From contig NZ_MTHD01000002.1 in the NCBI RefSeq assembly GCF_001956855.1, forward strand, positions 620,001 to 684,000: a DNA stretch of 64,000 nucleotides, written 5' to 3'. Position 1 is the stretch's first letter, and the number at the start of each line of letters is the position of its first letter. Positions 22,030 through 30,581 of this stretch are shown here, one piece after another. The notes under the pieces were generated by a model that made no database searches, was not told the origin of the DNA, and was given only the letters and a program-made list of their open reading frames with translations. This DNA is from Azonexus hydrophilus (lineage in GTDB: Bacteria; Pseudomonadota; Gammaproteobacteria; Burkholderiales; Rhodocyclaceae). The translations under genes were made by a program, and so were the position numbers.

Positions 22030-22413
22030 TTATTCTCCGTGCTTTTTCTTGTAATCCGCCACGGCTGCCTTGATGGCATCCTCGGCCAGGATCGAGCAGT
22101 GAATTTTAACCGGTGGCAGCGCCAGTTCTTCGGCGATCTCGGTGTTTTTGATTTCGAGCGCCTGGTCGACCGTCTTGCCCTTGACCCATTCGGTCACCAG
22201 CGAAGACGAGGCGATGGCCGAACCGCAGCCGTAGGTCTTGAACTTGGCATCCTCGATGACGCCGGCCTTGTTGACCTTGATCTGCAGCTTCATCACATCG
22301 CCGCAGGCCGGCGCGCCGACCATGCCGGTTCCGACGCCGTCGTCTTCCTTGCCAAAGGCACCGACGTTACGCGGATTCTCATAGTGATCAATGACTTTTA
22401 CGCTATAGCTCAT
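22030..22413 (-). CDS. iscU: Fe-S cluster scaffold protein IscU
   Basis: 127 aa. Conserved cluster ligands occur in [26 protein letters not shown] and the [15 protein letters not shown] segment; LPPVK is the HscA recognition motif. It is the scaffold on which IscS sulfur and iron form [2Fe-2S]. Preceded by an AGGAG site; 21 nt separate it from iscS. Confidence 0.98.
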   Translation of the reverse strand: MSYSVKVIDHYENPRNVGAFGKEDDGVGTGMVGAPACGDVMKLQIKVNKAGVIEDAKFKTYGCGSAIASSSLVTEWVKGKTVDQALEIKNTEIAEELALPPVKIHCSILAEDAIKAAVADYKKKHGE

Positions 22414-22434
22414 GTTGATTCTCCTTGAATTCTC

Positions 22435-23646
22435 TTAGTGGGCAGCCCATTGGACAGTACTCAGGTCGATACCTTCCTTGTACATGTCCCACAGCGGCGA
22501 AAGGTCACGCAACTTGCCAACTTTCGCGTGCAACAACTTGACTGCATAGTCGATTTCTTCCTCGGTCGTGAACCGGCCGATGCTGAAACGGATCGAACTG
22601 TGCGCCAGTTCGTCGTCACGGCCCAGTGCGCGCAGCACATAGGAGGGTTCCAGGCTGGCCGAGGTGCAGGCCGAGCCGGAGGAAACAGCCAGATCCTTGA
22701 TCGCCATGATCATCGATTCACCTTCGACATAAGCGAAGCTGATGTTCAGGTTGTGCGGGATGCGCTGGGTCAGGTCACCATTGACGAAAGTCGCTTCAAT
22801 ATCTTGAAGTCCTTTCAGAAGTTTATCGCGCAATGCTTTGATTTTTTTGTTTTCTTCATGCATTTCCTCGCGCGCAATCCGGAAGGCTTCACCCATGCCG
22901 ACGATCTGATGCGTGGCCAGTGTGCCGGAGCGGAAACCGCGCTCGTGACCACCGCCATGCATCTGCGCTTCCAGACGGACACGCGGCTTGCGGCGCACGT
23001 ACAAGGCGCCGATGCCCTTCGGACCGTAGGTCTTGTGCGCCGAGAAGCTCATCAGGTCGACCTTCAGCTTGCCCAGGTCGATATCGACCTTGCCGGTCGC
23101 CTGCGCGGCATCGACGTGGAAAACGACACCCTTCTCGCGGCAGATTTCGCCCAGTTCGGCGATCGGCTGGATCACGCCGACTTCGTTATTGACGTACATC
23201 ACCGAAGCGAGCACGGTGTCCGGGCGGATCGCCGCCTTGAACACTTCCAGATCAAGCAGGCCGTCTTCCCTGACATCAAGGTAAGTGGCTTCAAAACCCT
23301 GGCGTTCGAGTTCGCGCACGGTGTCAAGCACGGCCTTGTGCTCGGTCTTGACGGTGATGATGTGCTTGCCCTTGGTGCCGGCGTAGAAATTGGCCGCGCC
23401 CTTGATGGCGAGATTGTTCGATTCGGTGGCGCCAGAGGTCCAGACGATTTCCTTGGGGTCGGCACCGACCAGCGCCGCGACCTGCTCGCGCGCTTCTTCA
23501 ACGGCAGCATCGGCGACCCAGCCGAAGCTGTGCGAACGCGACGCCGGATTGCCGAAGTGCTCGCACAGGTACGGAATCATTTTTTCGGCGACGCGCGGGT
23601 CGACCGGAGTGGTTGCCGAGTAATCCAGGTAGATGGGGAGTTTCAT
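22435..23646 (-). CDS. iscS: Cysteine desulfurase IscS
   Basis: 403 aa PLP enzyme that moves sulfur from cysteine to IscU and other acceptors. The N-terminus [19 protein letters not shown] matches the IscS type; the PLP Lys is in [11 protein letters not shown] and the catalytic loop Cys in [16 protein letters not shown] took the ATG at 23646 because it gives the canonical MKLPIYLD start; an ATG two codons earlier (23652) is also possible. A second, diverged desulfurase gene lies immediately upstream (29 nt gap). Confidence 0.96.
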   Translation of the reverse strand: MKLPIYLDYSATTPVDPRVAEKMIPYLCEHFGNPASRSHSFGWVADAAVEEAREQVAALVGADPKEIVWTSGATESNNLAIKGAANFYAGTKGKHIITVKTEHKAVLDTVRELERQGFEATYLDVREDGLLDLEVFKAAIRPDTVLASVMYVNNEVGVIQPIAELGEICREKGVVFHVDAAQATGKVDIDLGKLKVDLMSFSAHKTYGPKGIGALYVRRKPRVRLEAQMHGGGHERGFRSGTLATHQIVGMGEAFRIAREEMHEENKKIKALRDKLLKGLQDIEATFVNGDLTQRIPHNLNISFAYVEGESMIMAIKDLAVSSGSACTSASLEPSYVLRALGRDDELAHSSIRFSIGRFTTEEEIDYAVKLLHAKVGKLRDLSPLWDMYKEGIDLSTVQWAAH

Positions 23647-23675
23647 CGTCATTCTCGCTAGGTCCGTCGGGTTGT

Positions 23676-24833
23676 TCAGACGGCGATTGCCGTCAGTCCC
23701 TGCAGGCGTCCGACCGTAGCCTGCAAGGCATTGATGAATTGTTCGATATCCGTTTCGCTGTTGCCGGTGCCAAGACTGACCCGCACCGCGCCACGGGCGA
23801 TTTCCGGGGCCACACCCATCGCCCGCAATACATGCGACGGTTCCGGGTTGGCGCTGGAACACGCGGCACCGCTGGCAACGGCAAAACCTTCGCGATCCAG
23901 CTTGCCGACCAGGGTTTCGCCATCGATATTGGGAAATGCGAAGTAACTGGTATTTGGCAAACGCGCCGCGTCGACCGCAAAAATCCGGGCGCCGATTGCG
24001 GTCAACCCGCTTTCCAGGCGGTTTTTCAAAATCTGCATCTGTTGCGGGAGTTCGGCAACACGTTGTGCCGCAAGTTCCGCTGCCACGCCGAATCCGACGA
24101 TGGCCGGCACGTTTTCCGTGCCCGAGCGCAAACCGCGCTCGTGGCCGCCACCGGCAACCAGCGGCTGCAGTTCGACGCGCTTGTCGAGCACCAGTGCCGC
24201 CGCGCCCTTCGGCCCGTTGATCTTGTGCGCCGACACCGTCACGGCATGCACACCGGCCGCATTGAGCAGCCGGAAATCCACCGGCAGCTTGCCGAAAGCC
24301 TGCACCACGTCGCTATGGAACCAGGCGCCGGTTGATCGCGCGGCAGTAGCCAGCGCGGCGACATCCTGGATGACGCCGGTTTCGTTGTTGGCCAGCATCA
24401 CCGAAACCAGCGCCGGCCGGCTCAGCAGCAGCTCGGCGTAAGCATCGGTTTTTACCCTGCCGGCGCCGTCGACCGCAATTTCCTGCAGCGTCCAGCCCTG
24501 CCGCGCCAGTTGCGCCGCCGGCTTGAGCACGCAGGGGTGTTCGATGGCGCTGACGGCAATCAGCCCCGGCTTCATGCCGGCCGCCGCACCCTTGACGAAC
24601 AGGTTGTTGGCTTCGCTGCCGCCGCTGGTGAACACCACCTCGGTCGGATGCGCACCGAGCGCTGCGGCAAGCTTCTGCCGCGCTTCGTCGATCGCCTGAC
24701 GCGCCCGCCGTCCGTACTCGTGCCGGCTCGACGCGTTGCCGCACAAGCCGTCAAGCCAGGGCAGCATCGCCGCCCTCACCGCCGGATCTAGCGGCGTCGT
24801 GGCGTTGTGGTCGAGATAGACAGGCTGGAACAT
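23676..24833 (-). CDS. Second cysteine desulfurase (NifS/IscS-like) in the isc operon
   Basis: 385 aa, same fold and family as IscS but clearly diverged. N-terminus [20 protein letters not shown] Lys in [11 protein letters not shown], catalytic Cys in [15 protein letters not shown]. It lies between iscR (8 nt upstream) and iscS. The HNATTPLDP and [10 protein letters not shown] signatures are nearer to NifS and group I cysteine desulfurases of other operons. Possible roles are a dedicated sulfur donor, for example under nitrogen-fixing conditions or oxidative stress; the sequence cannot decide. Two copies of the GTCGACCGCA motif and one GCGGTCAAC variant occur inside it. Confidence 0.9.
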   Translation of the reverse strand: MFQPVYLDHNATTPLDPAVRAAMLPWLDGLCGNASSRHEYGRRARQAIDEARQKLAAALGAHPTEVVFTSGGSEANNLFVKGAAAGMKPGLIAVSAIEHPCVLKPAAQLARQGWTLQEIAVDGAGRVKTDAYAELLLSRPALVSVMLANNETGVIQDVAALATAARSTGAWFHSDVVQAFGKLPVDFRLLNAAGVHAVTVSAHKINGPKGAAALVLDKRVELQPLVAGGGHERGLRSGTENVPAIVGFGVAAELAAQRVAELPQQMQILKNRLESGLTAIGARIFAVDAARLPNTSYFAFPNIDGETLVGKLDREGFAVASGAACSSANPEPSHVLRAMGVAPEIARGAVRVSLGTGNSETDIEQFINALQATVGRLQGLTAIAV

Positions 24834-24841
24834 GGTCGGTC

Positions 24842-25339
24842 TCAGGCGAGCGCCGCAGCCTTCTCGCGGATCACACGACGTGGATGCGGGCCGAGCGGGC
24901 CGGCAATCACCGCCTCGCCGCGAACCGCCACCTTGGCCTTCTCCCGCCCGACCAGATCGGCCAGCGTGACGGAGGCAAGATATTCGAACATTTTCGCATT
25001 CAGCGTCGACCACAGGTCGTGCGTCATGCAACGATGTTCGTCCTGACAGTTTTCCTGGCCACCACACTGCGTCGCGTCGAGATGTTCATCGACGGCGCGG
25101 ATGATGTCGGCCACGGTCACCCGCTCCAGCGGCCGGGCAATCCGGTAGCCGCCGCCAGGGCCGCGCACGGAATCGACCAGTTTGTAGCGGCGCAACTTGC
25201 CGAACAACTGCTCAAGATAAGATAGTGAAATACTCTGCCGCTCGGCAACGCCGGCCAGTGCAACCGGCCCGTCCTCGCCGCGCAGGGCAAGATCCATCAT
25301 CGCTGTTACGGCAAAACGTCCCTTGGTGGTCAAACGCAT
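24842..25339 (-). CDS. iscR: Fe-S cluster-dependent Rrf2 repressor IscR
   Basis: 165 aa. An Rrf2-type winged helix (MRLTTKGRFAVTAMMDLAL; recognition region SLSYLEQLFGKLRRYKLV) is followed by the three-Cys cluster-binding segment CGGQENCQDEHRCMTH, which matches the IscR ligand spacing. Holo-IscR represses isc genes at type 1 sites; two such sites are visible upstream. It is the first gene of the leftward isc operon. Confidence 0.97.
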   Translation of the reverse strand: MRLTTKGRFAVTAMMDLALRGEDGPVALAGVAERQSISLSYLEQLFGKLRRYKLVDSVRGPGGGYRIARPLERVTVADIIRAVDEHLDATQCGGQENCQDEHRCMTHDLWSTLNAKMFEYLASVTLADLVGREKAKVAVRGEAVIAGPLGPHPRRVIREKAAALA

Positions 25340-25355
25340 TTCGGACTCCCGATTA

Positions 25356-25380
25356 ATAACCCAGTATTGCGGTCAACTAT
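25356..25380 (-). promoter_or_regulatory. IscR type 1 site, proximal, iscR promoter
   Basis: On the minus strand the 25 bp read ATAGTTGACC ... GGTTAT. By hand alignment about 20 of 25 positions fit the E. coli type 1 IscR consensus. It overlaps the -10 element of the iscR promoter, consistent with autorepression. The TTGCGGTCAAC inside it resembles the dispersed motif discussed elsewhere but is explained by this operator. Confidence 0.6.
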
Positions 25381-25405
25381 ACATAAACCAGACAAAATCA
25401 GTCAA
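25376..25405 (-). promoter_or_regulatory. iscR operon sigma-70 promoter
   Basis: Minus-strand TTGACT (25405-25400) and TATAGT (25381-25376) are separated by 18 nt. Both elements are embedded in IscR-like sites. The promoter lies just past the 3' end of cysE (stop at 25398), overlapping its last codons. Confidence 0.65.
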
Positions 25406-25409
25406 CTAT
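25385..25409 (-). promoter_or_regulatory. IscR type 1 site, distal, iscR promoter
   Basis: Minus-strand ATAGTTGACTGATTTTGTC followed by TGGTTT; about 22 of 25 positions fit the type 1 IscR consensus. It covers the -35 hexamer. Two tandem sites 29 bp apart suggest tight cluster-responsive control. Confidence 0.65.
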
Positions 25410-26147
25410 TTTGCTCAGGTATTTCGGGTCGAAATCGTCGGTGGGCTGGACTTCGTTATCGCACTTCACGCCTTGCGCTTCCAGTTCCTTTAGCAGCGAA
25501 GCCAGACGCCGGTCGGTTTCGGCGGCGTGGTCGAGCAGGCCATGAATGGCTTGGGCCAGCGGATCATCCTGATCGCGACCGACGGCATAGGCTGAGAAGC
25601 CGAGTTTCTCGGCCTGCTGCTCGCGTTCGCGGCTCTGCGGATCGAGAATGCGGGCCGGATTGCCAACGGCGGTTGCGCCTGCCGGCAAGGGCTTGGTGAC
25701 AACCGCATTGGACCCCACCTTGGCACCGGCAGCGATGATGATCGGGCCAAGCACCTTGGCGCCGGCACCAATCACCACCCCGTTTTCCAGCGTCGGATGG
25801 CGCTTGCCCTTGTTCCACGAGGTGCCGCCCAGCGTGACGCCGTGATACAGCGTGACATCGTCCTTGATCTCGGCCGTTTCGCCGATCACCACACCCATGC
25901 CGTGATCGATGAAGAACCGCCGGCCGATGGTCGCACCGGGATGAATCTCGATACCGGTCAGGAAGCGCGACAGGTGCGCGGTAAATCGCGCCAGCCAGCG
26001 CAGGCGATGCCCCCACAGCCAATGGGCCAGGCGATGCAGGATCAGTGCGTGAATACCCGGGTAACAGGTCAGCACCTCCCAGAACGAGCGAGCCGCCGGG
26101 TCGCGGTCGAAGACCGCGCGGATATCCTCACGCAAGTGCCGGAACAT
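25398..26147 (-). CDS. cysE: Serine O-acetyltransferase
   Basis: 249 aa. Left-handed beta-helix acyltransferase of cysteine synthesis (acetyl-CoA + serine to O-acetylserine). Landmarks: the N-terminal helical domain with [44 protein letters not shown] and GNPARI. It lies directly upstream of iscR in the same direction, so cysteine supply and cysteine desulfuration are adjacent. Its own promoter carries a near-perfect IscR site. RBS GGGAGA precedes the ATG. Confidence 0.95.
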   Translation of the reverse strand: MFRHLREDIRAVFDRDPAARSFWEVLTCYPGIHALILHRLAHWLWGHRLRWLARFTAHLSRFLTGIEIHPGATIGRRFFIDHGMGVVIGETAEIKDDVTLYHGVTLGGTSWNKGKRHPTLENGVVIGAGAKVLGPIIIAAGAKVGSNAVVTKPLPAGATAVGNPARILDPQSREREQQAEKLGFSAYAVGRDQDDPLAQAIHGLLDHAAETDRRLASLLKELEAQGVKCDNEVQPTDDFDPKYLSKIVD

Positions 26148-26178
26148 GGGGTGCTATCTCCCTATTGAAAGGGGGTGA

Positions 26179-26211
26179 ATTCTAGAATACTCGACTGAAT
26201 TTGTCAGCTAT
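26179..26211 (-). promoter_or_regulatory. cysE promoter with near-perfect IscR type 1 site
   Basis: Minus-strand CTGACA (26207-26202), 17 nt spacer, TAGAAT (26184-26179). Positions 26211-26187 read ATAGCTGAC ... CAGTCGAGTAT, matching 24 of 25 positions of the E. coli IscR type 1 consensus by hand alignment. The operator covers the -35 and spacer and extends 8 nt into the 3' end of the beta-lactamase gene. Inferred: cysE is repressed by holo-IscR. Confidence 0.7.
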
Positions 26212-27091
26212 TTCCGGCAATATCGACAAGCAGCCGTCCAACCCCTGCCAGACAGGCCTCGCGTGCCGCCGGTGCGGCCGTGCTGTCGGCGAGATAAGCT
26301 GACACCAGCAAGGGCTTGCCGCCTGCCGGCCAGACAATACCGACATCGTTAGCATCGCTTCTGTTGGTGCCGGTCTTGTCGCCAATACGCCAGTCGGTCG
26401 GCAAGCCGGCCTTCAGACGCCGGCCACCGGTGGTATTGGCCAGCAACCAGCGTTGCAGGATCGTTCGCGACGCGGGCGACAGCACATCGCCGAGCAGCAG
26501 TTTTTGCATCGTCTGCGTCATTGCCCGCGGCGATGTCGTATCCAGTTCACCCTGCGAATGTTTCGTGTTGAGTTCAGGCTCGTTGCGATCGAGGCGCGTC
26601 ACCCCGTCGCCCAACTGGCGCAGCCAGGCAGTCAGCGCTGCCGGCCCGCCATAACTCGCCAGGATCAGGTTTGCCGCTGCGTTGTCGCTGGTGGTGATCG
26701 CCGCTTCGCACAGCGCGGCCAGCGTCATCCCCTGCCCGTCGGCATGCTGCTCGGTCACCGGCGACCAGGGCAGCAACACCGAACGGTCATAGACGATGCG
26801 TCGATCCAGCGCCTCCCGCCCAGTGTCTACCCGCTGCAATACCAGCGCGCTGGCCAGCTGCTTGAAGGAACTGAGCAGCATGAAACGTTCGTCCTGGCGG
26901 TAACCGTATTCAGCCCCGGTTGCCGTATCCAGGAGATGCACACCAAGCCGCCCGCCACCCTGCTGCTCCAGTTCGCGCCAGCGGGAACGCAAATGCGCGC
27001 CCCGCAACGCCGTATCACCGGCTGAAGCGCACGAAGTACCGGCAAAGGAAAGCGCAGCCAGGGAAAGAAAGAATCGTCTTCGGTTCATCAC
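26204..27091 (-). CDS. Class A (serine) beta-lactamase with Tat-type signal
   Basis: 295 aa. All class A motifs are present: SSFK (S-x-x-K) near residue 75, SDN in TTSDNAAAN, the ExxLN omega-loop pattern in RNEPELN, and KTG in IGDKTGTNRSD. The N-terminus MMNRRRFFLSLAALSFAG is a twin-arginine-like signal, so folded export to the periplasm is likely. It should hydrolyse beta-lactams; spectrum cannot be inferred. GC and style match neighbours and no mobile element is adjacent, so it looks chromosomal and resident. Its last 8 bp lie within the cysE operator. Confidence 0.85.
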   Translation of the reverse strand: MMNRRRFFLSLAALSFAGTSCASAGDTALRGAHLRSRWRELEQQGGGRLGVHLLDTATGAEYGYRQDERFMLLSSFKQLASALVLQRVDTGREALDRRIVYDRSVLLPWSPVTEQHADGQGMTLAALCEAAITTSDNAAANLILASYGGPAALTAWLRQLGDGVTRLDRNEPELNTKHSQGELDTTSPRAMTQTMQKLLLGDVLSPASRTILQRWLLANTTGGRRLKAGLPTDWRIGDKTGTNRSDANDVGIVWPAGGKPLLVSAYLADSTAAPAAREACLAGVGRLLVDIAGNS

Positions 27092-27112
27092 CCGAGCATT
27101 CTGCCATCACCG

Positions 27113-27844
27113 TCAGGCAGCCGGCCAGGAAATCGCCTCGCCGTCGGCACTCACGGTCAACTTGCCGTCAGCAGAAAAATTGAGGGTGATGCTAGCCGAT
27201 GGACGATTGTCGGCAAACAGCCAGGCGTACTTGGCGACGACCTTGGCGGCGTCGGCAGCGGACGAAGCCGCGCTGTATTCCTCGTGGAAGGGAATACTCT
27301 TCTGCATTTCGACATGGACCGACGACAAGGCTGCCGCCGTCTGCATGCTTCTGGCCAGCGCCGGATCGTCGGCCAGCGCCGCCTTGAACTCCTGAGCATA
27401 CGGATAATCCGCCGGCAACTGGAGTTCACCGTAACGGTCATAGCTGACGCTGGCGGGCGCCTCGGGAATGCCGTTACGTGCCAGAAAATCCGGCATGCGG
27501 GCGGAAACATGATCGGTCAGCGCCTTGATGTTGCTCGCCGACGGCATCATCAACGGTGGCAATTCGGTGAAACCGCCGGCCGGCGGCTGGAAATACGCGT
27601 CGATATCCAGCGTCACCGCGCCCTGGTTGGTATCGAAAACCACGCTAGACGATACCGGGCTTGCCGCCGCCGTCGTCTCGGCTGCCAGCAAGTCGCGGGC
27701 GGACTGGGAAATGCTTGACCGATCGGCAAGATTTGCCGACGCTGCAATGCTTGCCGCCGCTGCACTCTCGGTGCGCGGGGCGGCAGTCCGCGATGAAATG
27801 GCTGAAACGGCGGCAGACCAGAGGCTGGCAGGCTGTATGAACAC
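27113..27844 (-). CDS. Hypothetical protein
   Basis: 243 aa from a GTG with an AGGAG site 7 nt upstream. The first 65 residues are Ala/Ser-rich and low complexity; a more structured part follows (SVVFDTNQGAVTLDIDAYF, YDRYGELQLPADYPYAQEFKAAL, and a C-terminal strand pair ITLNFSADGKLTVSADG). No signal peptide or membrane segment is obvious. I do not recognise a family. Confidence 0.6.
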   Translation of the reverse strand: MFIQPASLWSAAVSAISSRTAAPRTESAAAASIAASANLADRSSISQSARDLLAAETTAAASPVSSSVVFDTNQGAVTLDIDAYFQPPAGGFTELPPLMMPSASNIKALTDHVSARMPDFLARNGIPEAPASVSYDRYGELQLPADYPYAQEFKAALADDPALARSMQTAAALSSVHVEMQKSIPFHEEYSAASSAADAAKVVAKYAWLFADNRPSASITLNFSADGKLTVSADGEAISWPAA

Positions 27845-27889
27845 GGCGGCTCCTTTTGTTCGATGATTCAGCCACGATCACTGCAAAGC

Positions 27890-29341
27890 TCATGCCATGG
27901 CAGCCTGCTCCGTTGCCAGCGCCAGCCGGCGGACCAGTTCGGGAATCATCACCGCATCGGCCATGCCGTAGCCGAGGACCAGGCCGTTGTCGCCGCCACG
28001 CCCGGCAAAGTAGCGGCTGAGCGCCCGCGCACTGACGCCCAGCCTGGCTGCGGCGGCAACAATATCCGTATCCGGCGGCGCGTCGGGCAGATGCAGCGTC
28101 AGGTGCAGGCCGGCCTGGCCGCCGGCAATCCGGACCTCGCCAAAAGATTCCTGCAACGCGCTACGCAGGATCTGCTGCCGCTCGCGATAGATCGGCGCCA
28201 TCGTCCGCAGGTGGCGGGTAATCCGGCCGCTGTCGAGCATCCGTGCCAGCGCGCGCTGCTCGACTGCCTGACCGCCCCGGTACAGCTCGGACAAGGCCTG
28301 GCCGAAACTGCTGACGGCCCAGCGCGGCACGACCAGATAGGCGATGCGCAGCCCGGGATAAAGCAGCTTGCTGAAAGTACCGAGGTAAATCACCGGCGCC
28401 TCCGGGCGCAGCCCCTGGATCGCCGGCAAAGGCCGCGCGCCGGGCCGGGCGTGATTGAATTCGCTGTCGTAATCGTCCTCGATCAGCCAGTTGCCGCCGG
28501 CTTCGAGCCGGTTGAGCAAAGCCAGCCGCCGCTCCAGACTGAGTACACTGCCGCCGGGATACTGGTGTGATGGCGTCAGGAAGATCAGGCGCGGCGACTG
28601 CGTCCGCCACAAGGCGTCGTCCGCAACCATGCCTTCGTCGTCGACGGCGACCGGCACGGCGCGCAGGCCGGCTGCCAGCATTGCGTTACGTGCTGCCGGA
28701 TAGCCCGGGTCTTCGAGCCAGACGACATCACCGGGATCGGCCAGCAGACGTGCGCAGGCATCAAGTGCGACGTTGCCACCGGGGACGATGAACACCTGTT
28801 CCGGCGTACAGGCGACGCCCCGCCGGGCCGCCAGGAAAGCTGCAACCGCAATGCGCAATGCCGGTTCACCACCGGCCGCCGCATACGCCAGATGACGCGC
28901 GCCGACCTCGCGCCAGGCATCCTGCAGCATGCGCGCCCAGACCGGCCACGGAAAGGCGTTGAGATCGGGCACGCCCGGTGCGAACGGCAGGGCAGTTTCG
29001 CCGCGCTGCGTGGCGATCAACGTTCCGGCGCGGCGCGACAGGATGCCGGCCCGCGCCACCCCGGCCGGCTGCTCGCTCCGTTGCGGCAAGGCAGCGACCC
29101 GCGTACCGCCACGATCAGCGGCGAGAAAGCCTTCGGCGAGCAGTTGCTGGTAGGCATAAAGCACGCCGTTGCGGGACATGCCGCAATCGATCGCGAGCTG
29201 ACGGCTGGCCGGCAGACGCAGGCCGGCGTGCAGGCGACCTTCGAGCATCGCCTGCTTGAGCACGCGGTACAGGCGCTGCTGACGCGCTTCACCCGGCGCC
29301 GGCGGCGAGCGGAGTTCGGCAAGGACAAGTTCGAGGGCCAT
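27890..29341 (-). CDS. MocR-type regulator (GntR DNA-binding plus aminotransferase-like domain)
   Basis: 483 aa. The N-terminal GntR winged helix (LYRVLKQAMLEGRL, LPASRQLAIDCGMSRNGVLYAYQQL) is linked to a fold-type I aminotransferase domain with the PLP Lys in LGTFSKLLYPGLR. MocR proteins usually sense PLP or an amino compound and control a divergent gene. Here the divergent gene is a pyridoxamine-phosphate-oxidase-like protein (29425), and direct repeats lie between. The ATG at 29341 has GGAG upstream; the longer in-frame start at 29389 would overrun the repeats. Confidence 0.88.
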   Translation of the reverse strand: MALELVLAELRSPPAPGEARQQRLYRVLKQAMLEGRLHAGLRLPASRQLAIDCGMSRNGVLYAYQQLLAEGFLAADRGGTRVAALPQRSEQPAGVARAGILSRRAGTLIATQRGETALPFAPGVPDLNAFPWPVWARMLQDAWREVGARHLAYAAAGGEPALRIAVAAFLAARRGVACTPEQVFIVPGGNVALDACARLLADPGDVVWLEDPGYPAARNAMLAAGLRAVPVAVDDEGMVADDALWRTQSPRLIFLTPSHQYPGGSVLSLERRLALLNRLEAGGNWLIEDDYDSEFNHARPGARPLPAIQGLRPEAPVIYLGTFSKLLYPGLRIAYLVVPRWAVSSFGQALSELYRGGQAVEQRALARMLDSGRITRHLRTMAPIYRERQQILRSALQESFGEVRIAGGQAGLHLTLHLPDAPPDTDIVAAAARLGVSARALSRYFAGRGGDNGLVLGYGMADAVMIPELVRRLALATEQAAMA

Positions 29342-29342
29342 C

Positions 29343-29387
29343 TGGCTCCATCCGTGGCATTGATTGTGGCTCCATGAATGGTGCCAC
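29343..29387. promoter_or_regulatory. Candidate MocR operator: direct repeats
   Basis: TGGCTCCAT occurs at 29343-29351 and again at 29367-29375 (24 bp period), followed by the related TGGTGCCAC at 29379-29387. MocR dimers typically bind directly repeated half-sites in the divergent promoter, and these occupy the 83 bp intergenic space. Confidence 0.5.
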
Positions 29388-29424
29388 AACCGCCTTATGC
29401 TGGCCGGACTTTCAAGGAGAACAC

Positions 29425-30072
29425 ATGGAACACGAAGCCCCCAGCCCGCGCACCCGGATCCGGCGCAAGCCGCAACGCGGCCACTACGACACCGCGACTG
29501 TTGCCGCCATCGTCGATACCGCGCTGATCTGTCAGATTGCCTTCAACCAGGGCGACAGCGTACATTGCCTGCCGACTGCCTGCTGGCGGGTCGGCAACGC
29601 GTTGTACATTCACGGCGCCAACAACTCGCGCCTGACCCGGACATTGCTCGACAGCGACTGCTCGGTCTGTATCGCCCACGTCGACGGACTGGTACTGGCG
29701 CGCTCGGCCTTTCACCATTCGATGAATTTTCGCTCGGTCGTGATTTACGGGCGCTTTGTTGCGGTCGACGCGCCGGAAGAGAAGAAAACCGCGCTCGCCG
29801 CCTTTGTCGAACATGTCAGCCCGGGACGCTCGGCGCTGGTACGTCCGCCGAATGACGCTGAACTGGCCGGCACGGCCGTGCTGCGTCTGAGACTGGATGA
29901 AGCTGCGGCGAAAATCCGCAACTGGGGCGTCGAGGATGACGCCTGCGATCTCGATATTCCGGTGTGGGCCGGGGTTGTCCCGCTGCGCTGCACTGCCGGA
30001 GAAATGGAAGCCGAAGCAGCCTGCACCGATTTCCCGCAACCCAGCTTGCCGGATTACCTGCTGACGACCTGA
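29425..30072 (+). CDS. Pyridoxamine 5'-phosphate oxidase family (FMN-binding split barrel) protein
   Basis: 215 aa, strong RBS AAGGAGA. The pattern RGHYDTATVAAIVDTALICQ ... ALYIHGANNSR ... SVCIAHVDGLVLARSAFHHSMNFRSVVIYG (in shorter pieces) is that of the split-barrel flavin reductase/oxidase-like proteins common beside MocR regulators. It probably binds FMN or a related cofactor; whether it acts on pyridoxal compounds is unknown. Divergent from the MocR gene, which probably regulates it. Confidence 0.8.
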   Translation: MEHEAPSPRTRIRRKPQRGHYDTATVAAIVDTALICQIAFNQGDSVHCLPTACWRVGNALYIHGANNSRLTRTLLDSDCSVCIAHVDGLVLARSAFHHSMNFRSVVIYGRFVAVDAPEEKKTALAAFVEHVSPGRSALVRPPNDAELAGTAVLRLRLDEAAAKIRNWGVEDDACDLDIPVWAGVVPLRCTAGEMEAEAACTDFPQPSLPDYLLTT

Positions 30073-30110
30073 GCAGTTGCTTCACCGACACCATGCGGTG
30101 AAGCAACTGC
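30073..30110. terminator. Bidirectional stem-loop between convergent genes
   Basis: GCAGTTGCTTCACCG pairs perfectly with CGGTGAAGCAACTGC around an 8-nt loop. It starts right after the oxidase-like stop and ends 11 nt before the convergent DUF3149 gene. There is no U-run on either side, so it may act as a transcript-end stabiliser rather than a classical terminator. Confidence 0.6.
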
Positions 30111-30121
30111 CGGCAGCAGCG

Positions 30122-30283
30122 TCAATGAACGCCCTGCTTCGGCCCCGTCACCGGCTTGACCTCTTCCTTGTTGACCTGTTTGGCCGCATAACGGGCGATA
30201 TAGATGGCCATGACAATCATGAACAGGATTGTGAACAGGCTGAGCAAACCGATGTCGGATGTAAAGAGTAAATTCCACGCCAT
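30122..30283 (-). CDS. DUF3149-type small membrane protein
   Basis: 53 aa: MAWNLLFTSDIGLLSLFTIL then a continuous hydrophobic helix to about residue 32 and a charged tail (AKQVNKEEVK). This matches the small DUF3149 proteins found in betaproteobacteria. The ATG at 30283 has a GGAGA site. One inner-membrane helix; function unknown. The gene is convergent with the oxidase-like gene across the stem-loop at 30073-30110. Confidence 0.75.
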   Translation of the reverse strand: MAWNLLFTSDIGLLSLFTILFMIVMAIYIARYAAKQVNKEEVKPVTGPKQGVH

Positions 30284-30484
30284 GACCGTTCTCCATTGTG
30301 ATTCGATGAGCATTACTGGGACGAGTACGGATATGCAACGGCAATAAGCATGCCCGAGCCGATGGCTGGCGTAGCGGTGCTGCCATATCCGGAAGAAAAG
30401 GCATGAAAGCGCTGCAGCAGAAGCAAGGCGGCAGCCGGCCCGGTGCTGGGCAGGTGAATGATTCAGCGACAAAACCCGTCGCTG

Positions 30485-30522
30485 CTGTCATTTATGACAG
30501 ACACTACCGCCATAAATGACAG
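30485..30522. promoter_or_regulatory. 12-bp perfect inverted repeat upstream of a DsbA-family gene
   Basis: CTGTCATTTATG (30485-30496) and CATAAATGACAG (30511-30522) form a perfect inverted repeat with a 14-nt centre; the left arm is followed by ACAG, making a second nested palindrome TGTCATTTATGACA. The rest of the 298-bp gap (30284-30581) holds no gene I can support. It could be a dimeric regulator operator or a transcript hairpin. Confidence 0.5.
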
Positions 30523-30581
30523 TCGCGCCCGGCGCAAATTGCGCTACGCTTGCCGCATCCATCCACTCCAGGCTGCCGACC

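Noticed and set aside
25367-25377. TTGCGGTCAAC as another copy of the dispersed motif
   Set aside because: It is part of the IscR-type operator of iscR, so it was not counted as independent evidence.
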